Source of the DNA: Faecalibacterium sp. I3-3-89 | GTDB taxonomy: Bacteria > Bacillota > Clostridia > Oscillospirales > Ruminococcaceae | Assembly: GCF_023347275.1 (NCBI RefSeq) | Contig: NZ_CP094468.1 | Span: 248,001 to 312,000 of the forward strand | Length of the DNA: 64,000 nt | Reading direction: 5' to 3' | Part shown: piece by piece, positions 35,288 through 43,872 of the stretch | Position numbering within the stretch: position 1 is the first letter of the stretch | Layout: every line of letters begins with the position of its first letter | Made by a program: the position numbers and the translations under genes | The notes under the pieces: model-generated | What the model was told of the DNA's origin: nothing | Seen by the model: only the letters and a program-made list of their open reading frames with translations | Databases searched by the model: none

Positions 35288-35878
35288 TCACTTTCCCTCC
35301 TTTCTGCGGCCCAAGAGCCACGCGGCCACGCCTGCCGCACCGCTGAGGAGGATCAGCAGGATAGACGAGACACTGATGCCCGCCAGCGAAAGGCTCGTCA
35401 TCGCCAGAAAGACGGACAGGAGGACGCCGGAAGAAAAGAGGGAGCGGTCGAGCGCCTGCAGCATCCGCACACCAGCCGAGAAGATGAGATAGATGACGCA
35501 GACCTGAATGCCTTTGAAGGCGTTGGCAATGACGGTGAGCTGGGTGAACTGCTCAAAAAACAGCGAGATGGCGTAGATGATGAGAAAGGACGGCAGGCAG
35601 ACGGCCACGGTGGCGGCCGCCGCGCCGGGGACTCCGGCCAGCTTGTAGCCGAGGTAGGTGGCGCTGTTGATGGCCACCGGGCCGGGGGTGGATTCCGCGA
35701 TGGCGGTCATGTCGAGGAACTCGTCCTTATCCAGCCACCTGCGGCGCTGGATAAATTCCTCTTCCAGCAGGGCGATCATAGCATAGCCGCCGCCGAAGGT
35801 GAACAGGCCGATCTTGAAAAAGGTAAAAAACAGCGTGCCGAGGCTTTGGGCCTTCGGCGCCGGAGCATTGTGTGTCAT
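35288..35878 (-). CDS. Chromate transporter-family half-protein, first of a pair
   Basis: The 196-residue membrane protein is the other half of the split ChrA transporter, with FFKIGLFTFGGGYAMIALL and AIAESTPGPVAINSATYLG. It is transcribed before the second half. The ATG at 35878 follows GGAGGCCCTGCCT. The divergent neighbour is a LysR regulator fused to a phosphatase domain, which probably controls this operon. Confidence 0.88.
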   Translation of the reverse strand: MTHNAPAPKAQSLGTLFFTFFKIGLFTFGGGYAMIALLEEEFIQRRRWLDKDEFLDMTAIAESTPGPVAINSATYLGYKLAGVPGAAAATVAVCLPSFLIIYAISLFFEQFTQLTVIANAFKGIQVCVIYLIFSAGVRMLQALDRSLFSSGVLLSVFLAMTSLSLAGISVSSILLILLSGAAGVAAWLLGRRKEGK

Positions 35879-35964
35879 AGGCAGGGCCTCCTTTTTCCTT
35901 ATTTTACGCGTGGGCAGAGCCGACGTCAATAGGGCAGAAAAAGCGGGATTTTGTGCCCGGCGGC

Positions 35965-35993
35965 TTTACAATCCGGCCAAAAGGCGGTATGCT
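35965..35993 (+). promoter_or_regulatory. Promoter of the LysR-phosphatase fusion gene
   Basis: TTTACA (35965-35970) and TATGCT (35988-35993) are 17 bases apart and 36 bases before the start codon. The shared divergent region with chrA is only 150 bases, typical for LysR control. Confidence 0.6.
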
Positions 35994-36028
35994 TTACCCA
36001 TGAGACTACGATCATTCAGGAGGAAACG

Positions 36029-37789
36029 ATGGACATCCGCCAGCTGCATTATTTTCTGGTCCTCTGCGAGGAGATGAATTACACCCGCGCGGCCCAGCGC
36101 CTGTTTTTATCCCGGCAGGCTCTGCGTCAGAGCATCTCGGCCCTCGAAGCCGAGCTGTGCGGGCCGCTCTTTCTCAGCGCCCACCACAAGCTCAGCCTCA
36201 CCGAACGGGGCGTGAGCTTACAGCGCCATGCCGCGCCGGTGGTGGAGCAGTTTCAGCAGATGCAGGCAGCGCTCCACGCGGAGATCCAGTCGGCCCAGCC
36301 GGTGCGCATCGGCATCAGCGTCTCACTGGTGCCGGACTATCTGCCCGGCCTCGAGACCCAGCTGGACAAGTTCCGCCAGCAGTACCCCCACATCGAGATG
36401 CGCTTCCGCCTGCTGGACAACGACGCGGTGGCCGAGGGGGTGGAGCAGGGCGAGCTGGACGCGGGCCTCGTGATGGATCTGGGCTGCGCCGCACCGGTGC
36501 TGGCCCGCACCACCCTCCGGGCCGACCCGGCCTGCCTGCTGGTGCCGCGGGGCCACCCCTTCTGGGAGAGGGAGAGCGTGCCGCTGACCGAGCTGCGGAA
36601 CCAGCGGGTCCTTCTGCCCAGCCTGCGGCAGGACCTCTTTGCTCCGCTGTGGGAGGCCTGCGCCCGGGCGGGTTTCGCGCCCAACGCCGAGATCGGCCCC
36701 AGCTTCTATCAGGCCTACTACCTCGTGCAGGAGCAGCTCTGCACCTGCCTGACCCGGTATGAGCCGGGGGCACGGCGGGAGCTGGACCGGGTGCGGGATG
36801 TCCTGCTGGAGGACCTGCCGCCCCTCTGCGTCTCTCTTTTGCAGCGGCGCGACCACACCTCGGCCTACCTCGACCTGCTGCGCGGCTACCTCATGGAGGT
36901 GCTGGGCGGCGCAGCCAGCCTGCCGCCCCGGCGCGGACGTCCGGCCAAGCCCTTCTACGACCTGCCCGTCCTGTCCAGTGCGGCGTCCAAGCCCGCTGTG
37001 GTGCATCCGGCCCCCGGCACAGAATTGCCGTTCGAGGGCGGCCACAACTTCCGCGAGCTGGGCGGCTACGAGGCCGACGAGGGCAAGCACGTCAGGTGGG
37101 GGCAGATCTACCGGGGCATCCCGACGTGGAAGCTCACCGGTGAGGCTGATCGGAAGCTGCTGGACTCGCTGGGGCTGCGGCTCATCCTTGACCTGCGCAG
37201 CGAGGCAGAGGCCGCCGAAAGCCCTGATTATGTGCCCGACGGTGCACGGCTCGTGCGCATCTGCGGCCTCTGCCTTGAGAACGGCAAGGAGGTGGACTTC
37301 TCGCCCGAAGACCGGGAGACCCTGCTGAAGGGGATGCCCGACGAGGGACGCCGGATGGCGGATGCCATGTACGAGCGGATGCTGTTCGGCAACAAGGCCT
37401 ATAAAGAGCTGTTTCGTGCGCTGGAAGTGGGCGAGACGCCGGTGCTCTTCCACTGTTCGGCGGGAAAAGACCGCACCGGCGTGGCCGCGATGCTCATTCT
37501 GCTGGCGCTGGGTGCGTCGGATGAGACCATCACCGAAGATTTCGTGAAGACAAACATCTGGCGCAGGCCGGAGCTGGAAAAAGTCTGGGCCGAGCACGCC
37601 GATGAGATCGCCGCCGACCCCTCCCGGAAGGACTTCTACCTCGGCGTTTTTGGCGTCCACCCGGAGTCGGCTCCCTTCGTGCTGGACATCATCCGGCAGC
37701 GTTTCGGCAGCGCCGAGGCCTATCTGGAGGCCGAATATGGCCTGACTCCGGCCCGTCTGATGCGTCTGCGCCGGATGTATCTGGAATAA
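36029..37789 (+). CDS. LysR-type regulator fused to a tyrosine/serine phosphatase domain
   Basis: One uninterrupted 586-residue product joins two families. Residues 1-60 are a LysR helix-turn-helix (MDIRQLHYFLVLCEEMNYTRA... with LFLSRQALRQSISALEAEL). Residues about 90-290 are the LysR effector-binding domain. After a Pro/Arg-rich linker, residues about 335-586 are a Y_phosphatase3-like domain: GHNFRELGGYEADEGKHVRWG (entry block), YRGIPTWKL, LILDLRSEAEA and the P-loop HCSAGKDRTG with catalytic Cys near 475. All catalytic residues seem present. I know of no characterised protein with this combination. It is divergent from the split chrA transporter. Start at 36029 follows AGGAGGAAACG. Confidence 0.85.
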   Translation: MDIRQLHYFLVLCEEMNYTRAAQRLFLSRQALRQSISALEAELCGPLFLSAHHKLSLTERGVSLQRHAAPVVEQFQQMQAALHAEIQSAQPVRIGISVSLVPDYLPGLETQLDKFRQQYPHIEMRFRLLDNDAVAEGVEQGELDAGLVMDLGCAAPVLARTTLRADPACLLVPRGHPFWERESVPLTELRNQRVLLPSLRQDLFAPLWEACARAGFAPNAEIGPSFYQAYYLVQEQLCTCLTRYEPGARRELDRVRDVLLEDLPPLCVSLLQRRDHTSAYLDLLRGYLMEVLGGAASLPPRRGRPAKPFYDLPVLSSAASKPAVVHPAPGTELPFEGGHNFRELGGYEADEGKHVRWGQIYRGIPTWKLTGEADRKLLDSLGLRLILDLRSEAEAAESPDYVPDGARLVRICGLCLENGKEVDFSPEDRETLLKGMPDEGRRMADAMYERMLFGNKAYKELFRALEVGETPVLFHCSAGKDRTGVAAMLILLALGASDETITEDFVKTNIWRRPELEKVWAEHADEIAADPSRKDFYLGVFGVHPESAPFVLDIIRQRFGSAEAYLEAEYGLTPARLMRLRRMYLE

Positions 37790-37825
37790 ATCAAAAATAA
37801 TTTCGCCTTTCCGCCTTACTTCTCC

Positions 37826-38119
37826 TTGACATTGTGCAAAATGTTTCGTAATATAAGAAGTAGTATGGAATCTAAGACGCTGTAGGCGGAGCATTCCGCG
37901 ACCAGATATTTCAATGGGGCATCATTGGCCCGTTTTTATAAGCACATCTTGTAAATCGAAAAGCTGCACCAGACTCACCGCACAGGAAGATCTTTCTCTG
38001 CGTCTGTTCTTGTCTGCCTCTTTTTCGTTGAAAATTTGATTTTTGCTGGCCCGCGTTCGGCCGCACAGCGTCTCCTGCCTGTTAAAACAAAATTTGACTG
38101 TTAAGGAGAGTGAAGAACA
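37826..38119 (+). ncRNA. Long leader or independent small RNA upstream of rny
   Basis: A strong promoter, TTGACA (37826-37831) with TAATAT (37849-37854) at 17 spacing, lies 270 bases before rny. The transcript would begin near 37861. It contains GCGGAGCATTCCGC, an AGACGC/GCGTCT long-range pair and a T-rich end near 38012-38024. No reading frame is seen. It may be a structured 5' leader of rny or a separate RNA. Confidence 0.4.
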
Positions 38120-39691
38120 ATGACCGTAATCGGAGTGATCGCGGCATTGATCGTTGCTGTCGCTGCCGCAGCTGCGGGCTATTTTATTGGTTACAACAAC
38201 CGTAAGAAGACCGCTGAGGCCCAGATCGGCAGCGCCGAGGCCGAGGCTACCCGGCTGGTGAACGAAGCGATCAAGGCTGCTGACCAGAAGCGCAAGGAAG
38301 CGATTTTGGAAGCAAAGGATGAGGCCTTCCGTCTGAAGGCCGAGGTGGATGCCCAGAAGGCAGAGGCCGACAAGGAGATCAAGCAGCGCCGCGCAGAGAT
38401 CAGCCGTCAGGAGAACCGCATCGACCAGAAGGAAACGGCCCTCGACCGCAAGACCGAGGCACTGGAAAAGCGCGAGGACGAGCTAAAAAAGAAGCACGAG
38501 GAGGCTGACGCCCATCTGGCGGAGGTCGATGCCCTGCGCGCCAAGGAGATGGAGCGTCTGGAGACGCTGGCCGGCCTGAGTCAGGAGGACGCCCGCGAGG
38601 TGCTGCTGCACAAGGTAGACGAGGAGCTGACTCACGAGAAGGCCATCCGCGTCGCTGCCTACGAGACCGACCTGAAGGAGAACTGCGACGGCATCGCCCG
38701 CAACCTCATCGGTCAGGCCATCAGCCGCTGCGCTGCTGACCACTGCAGCGAAACGACCGTCAGCGTCGTCCCGCTGCCCAGCGACGAGATGAAGGGCCGC
38801 ATCATCGGCCGCGAGGGCCGCAACATCCGCGCCCTTGAGACCGCCACCGGCGTTGACCTCATCATCGACGATACCCCGGAGGCCATTACCCTGTCCTCCT
38901 TCGACCAGACCCGCCGTGAGGTGGCCCGCATGACGCTGGAACGCCTCATCGGCGATGGCCGCATCCATCCTGCCCGCATCGAGGAGACGGTGGAAAAGTG
39001 CCGCCACGACCTCGAGCTGCAGATGAAGCGGGAGGGCGAGCGCGCTGTCATGGAGCTGGGCATCCATGGCCTGCACCCCGACCTCATCAAGCTCATTGGC
39101 CGTCTGAAGTACCGCACCAGCTTTGGTCAGAACGCGCTGACCCACAGCATGGAGGTGGCATGGCTGGCCGGTCTGCTGGCAGGCGAGATGGGCGTGAATG
39201 TCACGCTGGCCCGCCGTGCCGGTCTGCTGCATGACATCGGCAAGGCGCTCGACCACGAGATCGAGGGCAGCCACGTCCAGATCGGCGTGGACATCTGCCG
39301 CAAGTACAAGGAAAACACCCAGGTCATCCATGCCATCGAGGCCCACCATGGCGATGTGGAGCCGAAGACGCCGCTGGCCTTCATCATTCAGGCCTGCGAC
39401 GCCATCAGCGCCGCCCGCCCGGGTGCCCGCCGCGAGAACGTCGAGAGCTATGTGAAGCGTCTGGAGAATCTGGAGGAGATCTCCTCCAGCTTCGAGGGCG
39501 TCGAGCAGGCGTTTGCCGTGCAGGCCGGCCGCGAGGTCCGCATCATGGTCAAGCCCGACGTCATCAGCGACGATCAGGTCATCCTGCTGGCCCGCTCCAT
39601 CGCAAAGAAGATCGAAGATACGCTGGATTATCCCGGCCAGATCAAGGTCAATGTCATCCGCGAGAGCCGTGCTGTCGAGTACGCAAAGTAA
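38120..39691 (+). CDS. rny: Ribonuclease Y
   Basis: Membrane-anchored endoribonuclease that starts mRNA decay, 523 residues as usual. It has an N-terminal transmembrane helix (residues 5-25), a long charged coiled coil (about 30-200), a KH domain with [21 protein letters not shown] and an HD domain with [29 protein letters not shown] and [12 protein letters not shown]. Order and spacing are textbook. The ATG at 38120 follows AAGGAGAGTGAAGAACA. The long leader is described separately. Followed by its own terminator. Confidence 0.97.
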   Translation: MTVIGVIAALIVAVAAAAAGYFIGYNNRKKTAEAQIGSAEAEATRLVNEAIKAADQKRKEAILEAKDEAFRLKAEVDAQKAEADKEIKQRRAEISRQENRIDQKETALDRKTEALEKREDELKKKHEEADAHLAEVDALRAKEMERLETLAGLSQEDAREVLLHKVDEELTHEKAIRVAAYETDLKENCDGIARNLIGQAISRCAADHCSETTVSVVPLPSDEMKGRIIGREGRNIRALETATGVDLIIDDTPEAITLSSFDQTRREVARMTLERLIGDGRIHPARIEETVEKCRHDLELQMKREGERAVMELGIHGLHPDLIKLIGRLKYRTSFGQNALTHSMEVAWLAGLLAGEMGVNVTLARRAGLLHDIGKALDHEIEGSHVQIGVDICRKYKENTQVIHAIEAHHGDVEPKTPLAFIIQACDAISAARPGARRENVESYVKRLENLEEISSSFEGVEQAFAVQAGREVRIMVKPDVISDDQVILLARSIAKKIEDTLDYPGQIKVNVIRESRAVEYAK

Positions 39692-39705
39692 GAGATCGAA
39701 AAACT

Positions 39706-39742
39706 AAAAGAGCCGCTGTGCGTGTGCACGGCGGCTCTTTTT
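39706..39742 (+). terminator. Terminator of rny
   Basis: The stem AAAAGAGCCGC/GCGGCTCTTTT is followed by T. Confidence 0.88.
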
Positions 39743-39761
39743 ACATATTCTCATGGATTCA

Positions 39762-39790
39762 TTGCGAATCGTCGAAATTTATGGTATTCT
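39762..39790 (+). promoter_or_regulatory. Promoter of the Fst-like toxin gene
   Basis: TTGCGA (39762-39767) and TATTCT (39785-39790) are spaced by 17. The spacer ends in TTTATGG, the same as in the toxin promoters at 49555-49583 and 50640-50668. Confidence 0.65.
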
Positions 39791-39839
39791 GATAGTGTCG
39801 GCCTTCCGACTCCATTATACGGAGAAGGAGGTGATAAGA

Positions 39840-39941
39840 ATGGAGACCATATTTTCATTTGCGCTGTCCGTCGCAGCAGGTATAGTAGCTTACTACATCT
39901 GCAAGTGGCTTGACGAACAGTTCAAGGCTGGCAAGCACTAA
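39840..39941 (+). CDS. Fst-like membrane peptide, putative type I toxin (33 residues)
   Basis: The peptide METIFSFALSVAAGIVAYYI followed by CKWLDEQFKAGKH is a single hydrophobic helix, a KWLD turn and a charged tail, the build of Fst/par toxins. The start follows AGAAGGAGGTGATAAGA. The 14-base stretch at 39830-39843, covering the Shine-Dalgarno end and the start codon, is repeated with one mismatch at 40006-40019, inside a convergent small RNA. A toxin role is inferred from layout, not from a known homologue. Confidence 0.7.
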   Translation: METIFSFALSVAAGIVAYYICKWLDEQFKAGKH

Positions 39942-39949
39942 CCCCTAGG

Positions 39950-40039
39950 CAGCAGGAAACCCCTTCGGTATTCACAGTACCGCAGGGGTTTCTTGTTGCT
40001 TATTTGGTGATATGAATGGCGACTGTCATTCTCATTTGC
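39950..40039 (-). ncRNA. Putative antitoxin RNA of the Fst-like locus
   Basis: On the minus strand TTGACT (40074-40069) and TATAAT (40051-40046) with 17 spacing start an RNA near 40039 that ends in the shared hairpin at 39957-39991. The RNA contains CCATTCATATCACC, complementary with one mismatch to the toxin ribosome-binding/start region GGTGATAAGAATGG, so it could block translation. A 12-codon frame inside it is probably not used. Confidence 0.65.
39957..39991. terminator. Shared bidirectional terminator of the Fst-like locus
   Basis: The arms AAACCCCTTCGGTA and TACCGCAGGGGTTT pair with one mismatch. It ends both the toxin message and the convergent RNA. Confidence 0.75.
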
Positions 40040-40146
40040 ACCTCTATTATATGCAACCAGAGCGAAAAAGTCAAGCGGGCAGAGGAAAGAGCTGCAAAAG
40101 AAGAATGCCGTTTGGACGTGAAATTCAAAGTTTTTTCATAATTTGC

Positions 40147-40175
40147 TTGACAACCGGAACGGGATGTAGTATACT
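40147..40175 (+). promoter_or_regulatory. Promoter of the symporter gene
   Basis: TTGACA (40147-40152) and TATACT (40170-40175) with 17 spacing; the leader is about 120 bases. Confidence 0.7.
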
Positions 40176-40302
40176 CCACAGCAACCGAACAAACATACAT
40201 ACAAAGTAGGTTTGTGCTAAATGGGAGGAACATCATGAGAGAGCGAATGTGTTGACAGACAAAAACGACATCACACTCAGAAAATAAAGGAGCATCCGTT
40301 TT

Positions 40303-41634
40303 ATGTCTGTAGAAATTTTGGATCTGGCCGCACTGGCTCTGACTGCCGTATTTTTTGCCCTGCTGTACTACCTGCACAAGAAAAAGCACGTTGACTTCGG
40401 CGTGCGCACCATTCTGGCGGTGGGCCTCGGCCTCATCGTGGGCCTCGCGTTCAAGGGCCATCACGTCTATGTGGCCGCTGTGGGCACGGTCTATGCCCAC
40501 GTCGTCTCGGCGGTGGTCATCCCGCTGCTGATCTTCAGCATCATTTCCAGCATCACCAATCTGGGCAACTCCGTTCGTCTGAAAAACATCGGCCTCAAGA
40601 CCGTTTTCTTCCTCGTCCTGAACACCTTCTTCGCCAGCCTCATCACTCTGGTCGCCGGGGTGGCCACCAACATCGGCCACGGCGTCCAGTATGAGCTGGC
40701 CACCGACTACACCGCCAAGGAAGTGCCCACCTTCGTGGACACCGTCATCAGCCTCTTTCCCCAGAACCTCGCTTCGCACTGGGCCAACGGCGAGGTGGTG
40801 CCCATCGTGGTCTTTTCCATTCTGGTGGCCATCAGCTATAACAAGTTGGTGGTCAAGAAGCCCGAGGAGGTCGCCCCCTTCAAGAAGTTCATCGACGCCG
40901 GCGACCTTGTGATGGGCCGTGTGGTCAGCTACGTCATCTCCTTTACCCCCTATGCTGTCCTGTCCCTCATCGCCCGCGCCGTCAGCCGCTCTTCTCCGGC
41001 TGACCTCATCCCGCTGCTGAGTGTTCTGGTGCTGGCCTATATCCTCTGCGCGATCCAGCTCTTCGTGGTGGAAGGCGTACTCGTCAAGCTGGTCGGCAAG
41101 CTGGACCCTGTCCGCTTCTTCAAGGGCATCTGGCCCGCAGCCACCGTGGCCTTTACCTCTCAGAGCAGCGTGGGCACCATCCCTGTCACCGTCAACCAGC
41201 TGACCAAGAAGCTGGGCGTCAATGAGGATGTCGCCGCCTTTGGCGCAAGTCTGGGCGCAAACCTCGGTATGCCGGGCTGCGCCGGCATCTGGCCCACCCT
41301 GCTGGCGGTCTTCACCATCCATCTGCTGGGCATTGAATACATCCCGGTGCAGTACGCTTTCCTTGTCGTGCTGGCTGTGGTCGTCTCCATCGGCACCGTC
41401 GGCGTGCCCGGTACGGCTACCATCACCGCCACGGCCCTCTTTGCCGCCGCCGGTCTGCCGGTGGAAGCCATCATCCTGCTTTCCCCCATTTCCAGCATCG
41501 TTGATATGGCGCGTACCGCCACCAACGTCGTCGGCGCTGCGGCCGCTACTACTCTTGTGGCCGCCACCGAAGGTCAGCTGGATGAGGCTGTGTACAATGG
41601 CGAGGCCGAAGTGCCTGCCGCTGAGGCAGTCTGA
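40303..41634 (+). CDS. Dicarboxylate/amino acid:cation symporter (SDF family, TcyP-like)
   Basis: The 443-residue membrane protein belongs to the sodium:dicarboxylate/amino acid symporters. Family marks are the serine-rich hairpin TSQSSVGTIPVTVNQL, the MPGCAGIWPTLLAVF block in place of the NMDGT-type region, and DMARTATNVVGAAAAT near the end. The GCAGIWP form resembles the L-cystine carriers (TcyP/YhcL), so cystine is a reasonable guess, but other amino acids cannot be excluded. No RBS stronger than AAAGGAGCATCC precedes the ATG at 40303. It is monocistronic with its own promoter and terminator. Confidence 0.88.
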   Translation: MSVEILDLAALALTAVFFALLYYLHKKKHVDFGVRTILAVGLGLIVGLAFKGHHVYVAAVGTVYAHVVSAVVIPLLIFSIISSITNLGNSVRLKNIGLKTVFFLVLNTFFASLITLVAGVATNIGHGVQYELATDYTAKEVPTFVDTVISLFPQNLASHWANGEVVPIVVFSILVAISYNKLVVKKPEEVAPFKKFIDAGDLVMGRVVSYVISFTPYAVLSLIARAVSRSSPADLIPLLSVLVLAYILCAIQLFVVEGVLVKLVGKLDPVRFFKGIWPAATVAFTSQSSVGTIPVTVNQLTKKLGVNEDVAAFGASLGANLGMPGCAGIWPTLLAVFTIHLLGIEYIPVQYAFLVVLAVVVSIGTVGVPGTATITATALFAAAGLPVEAIILLSPISSIVDMARTATNVVGAAAATTLVAATEGQLDEAVYNGEAEVPAAEAV

Positions 41635-41664
41635 GCATTTTCCAAATAAAAAATAAAGTCTGGG

Positions 41665-41700
41665 CCGCCCGCCGCACCAAAAAGTGCGGCGGGCGGTTTT
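41665..41700 (+). terminator. Terminator of the symporter gene
   Basis: The perfect 13-bp stem CCGCCCGCCGCAC/GTGCGGCGGGCGG is followed by TTTTCTTT. Confidence 0.9.
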
Positions 41701-41892
41701 CTTTATAAAAGAAAGAGGAATGACTGCAGTGTGCATGACGGGAGGACAGATGACGCTCGTTTCATCTGAACTGTGCTCTGAGTGAGTACAGTTCAAGAGG
41801 AAAACTATACAAAATTCAAATCAAAATTTCGGTATATTGTTGGTCAAACCACAGAAATCGTCCTTTGGGAGATGTAAATTTGGAAAAAAACC

Positions 41893-41987
41893 TTTTCTTT
41901 CGGCGGAAGACGCGGTATAATGCGGCCAAGGCACAAGGGTGTGCGAAAGGCTCCAGAGGGGGAGCGGAACACCTTGTGCATTTTTTT
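41893..41987 (+). promoter_or_regulatory. opp operon promoter followed at once by a terminator hairpin
   Basis: TATAAT (41916-41921) has a weak -35 (TTTTCT, 41893-41898). Transcription from about 41928 enters a hairpin with arms GCACAAGG (41931-41938) and CCTTGTGC (41972-41979), extended by an inner GCTCC/GGAGC stem, followed by seven T. The first gene starts 52 bases later. This looks like a leader attenuator or a short RNA. The rest of the 41701-42039 gap shows nothing else. Confidence 0.6.
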
Positions 41988-42039
41988 GAAACAGTCGCTT
42001 TAATAGATTAAAGCGGTGTTAGAGAGGGGAAAAGATATT

Positions 42040-43743
42040 ATGAGATTCGATCGTCGTATTTCGCGCCGCAGCTTTCTGGCAGCAGCAGGCGTGTCCGCAG
42101 CAGCTCTGGCCCTGACGGCCTGCGGCGGCTCCAGCTCTACGGCAGCTTCCACGGCTGCCTCCACCGGTGCTTCCAGCGCAGCTGGCACTGCCGCAGGCGG
42201 CACCCTGAACATCATGCTGGAGACCGAAGTCCAGTCTCTGGACCCGCAGATCGCCACCGACGGCACCTCTTTTGAGGTCATCGCAGACTACACCGACGGT
42301 CTGATGCAGATGGATACCGACGGCGCAGCGGTCCCGGCCATTGCCGAGAGCTGCGACATCAGCGAGGACGGCAAGACCTATACCTTCCACCTGCGCGATG
42401 CAAAGTGGTCCAACGGCGACGCCGTCACCGCAGCCGACTTTGTGTTCGGCTGGCAGCGGGCGGTTGACCCTGCCAACGCTTCCGAGTATTCCTATATGCT
42501 GTCGGATATTGGTCAGGTGGTCAACGCTGCCGAGATCATTGCAGGAGAAAAGCCCGTCACCGATCTGGGCGTGACCGCTGTGGATGACAAGACCCTCGAG
42601 GTCCAGCTGAACGTCCCGGTCAGCTACTTCCTGAGCCTGATGTACTTCCCCACCTTCTACCCGGTCAACGAGGCCTTCTTCAACACCTGCGCGGACACCT
42701 TCGGTACCAGCCCCGACACGGTGCTGTCCAACGGTGCTTTCATCCTGACCGACTATCAGCCCGCTGCTACCGCATTCGAGATGGTCAAGAACACCGACTA
42801 TTACGATGCCGACAGCATCGCGCTGGATGGCCTGTCCTATCAGGTCATCAAGGACAGCCAGCAGGCTCTGATGAGCTATCAGACCGGTACTCTGGACATC
42901 ACCCTGCTGAATGGTGAGCAGGTCGATCAGGTCAAGGACGATCCCGAGTTCATCAGCGTGGGCGCTGGCTATCTGTGGTACATCAGCCCCAACATCAACA
43001 GTGTGCCTGAGCTGGCAAACGAGAATCTGCGCAAGGCTCTCACCTTCGCTCTGGACCGCGACGCCATCACCGGCGACGTCCTGAAGGATGGCTCCGCCCC
43101 CTGCTACACCGCCGTTCCTCCTCAGTTCGCAACCGGCCCGGACGGCAGCGACTTCAGCGCTGACCAGACCAAGTATGCGGATTACTGCGCATTCGATGCA
43201 GCCAAGGCTGCTGAGTACTACGAGACTGCAAAGAGCGAGCTGGGCAAGGACAGCTTCTCCTTCGATATGGTCGTTGACGCCGACGATGCACCTCAGAAGG
43301 TGGCACAGGTCGTCAAGGAGCAGCTGGAGACCACCCTGCCCGGCCTGACGGTGAACTTGACCGTTGAGCCGAAGAAGCAGCGCGTGCAGGATATGCAGGA
43401 CGGCAACTTCCAGCTGGGCCTGACCCGCTGGGGTCCCGACTACGCCGACCCCATGACCTATCTGGGTATGTGGGTCACTGGCAACTCCAACAACTACGGT
43501 CTGTGGAGCGACGCCGAGTATGACTCCATCATTGAGGAGTGCACCACCGGTGACCTCTGCACCGACCCCGAGGGCCGCTGGGCCGCTCTGTACGATGCAG
43601 AAGCCATCGTTCTGGAGCAGGCCGTCATCTTCCCGCTGTACGGCCAGTGCAACGCCGAGATGGTCTCTTCTGCTGTTACCGGCGTAGAGTTCCACCCTGT
43701 GGCACTGAACCGCGTGTACAAGCGCACTGTGAAGAACGCTTAA
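42040..43743 (+). CDS. oppA: Oligopeptide ABC transporter, substrate-binding lipoprotein
   Basis: The 567-residue protein is an extracellular peptide-binding protein (SBP_bac_5 family). It starts MRFDRRISRRSFLAAAGVSA, a twin-arginine signal, and the lipobox reads LALTAC, so it is a Tat-type lipoprotein, unusual for OppA which normally uses Sec. Later marks are IMLETEVQSLDPQ, DFVFGWQRAVDP, YWYI-type LWYISPNINSVPELAN and RKALTFALDRDAI. The ATG at 42040 follows GAGAGGGGAAAAGATATT. First gene of oppABCDF. An intrinsic terminator after the gene should make it more abundant than the permease genes. Confidence 0.92.
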   Translation: MRFDRRISRRSFLAAAGVSAAALALTACGGSSSTAASTAASTGASSAAGTAAGGTLNIMLETEVQSLDPQIATDGTSFEVIADYTDGLMQMDTDGAAVPAIAESCDISEDGKTYTFHLRDAKWSNGDAVTAADFVFGWQRAVDPANASEYSYMLSDIGQVVNAAEIIAGEKPVTDLGVTAVDDKTLEVQLNVPVSYFLSLMYFPTFYPVNEAFFNTCADTFGTSPDTVLSNGAFILTDYQPAATAFEMVKNTDYYDADSIALDGLSYQVIKDSQQALMSYQTGTLDITLLNGEQVDQVKDDPEFISVGAGYLWYISPNINSVPELANENLRKALTFALDRDAITGDVLKDGSAPCYTAVPPQFATGPDGSDFSADQTKYADYCAFDAAKAAEYYETAKSELGKDSFSFDMVVDADDAPQKVAQVVKEQLETTLPGLTVNLTVEPKKQRVQDMQDGNFQLGLTRWGPDYADPMTYLGMWVTGNSNNYGLWSDAEYDSIIEECTTGDLCTDPEGRWAALYDAEAIVLEQAVIFPLYGQCNAEMVSSAVTGVEFHPVALNRVYKRTVKNA

Positions 43744-43760
43744 ATAAGAATCGCTGAACC

Positions 43761-43802
43761 AAGGCCGCACAGTGGCCCGCAAAAGCCACTGTGCGCCTTT
43801 TT
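43761..43802 (+). terminator. Internal terminator between oppA and oppB
   Basis: The stem AAGGCCGCACAGTGGC/GCCACTGTGCGCCTT (one bulge) is followed by TTTTT. Partial read-through would raise OppA above the other subunits. Confidence 0.82.
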
Positions 43803-43872
43803 GGCATTGTACCTGTCCGCAGCACGCGCACGACTGACCGCCGCTGCGGCCACAAAAGGGGGTTCACCTGAC

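Noticed and set aside
40003..40038. Peptide MRMTVAIHITK within the antitoxin-like RNA
   Set aside because: A GAGGTG lies before it, but the bases are explained by the repeat complementary to the toxin start region; a 12-codon product is not supported otherwise.
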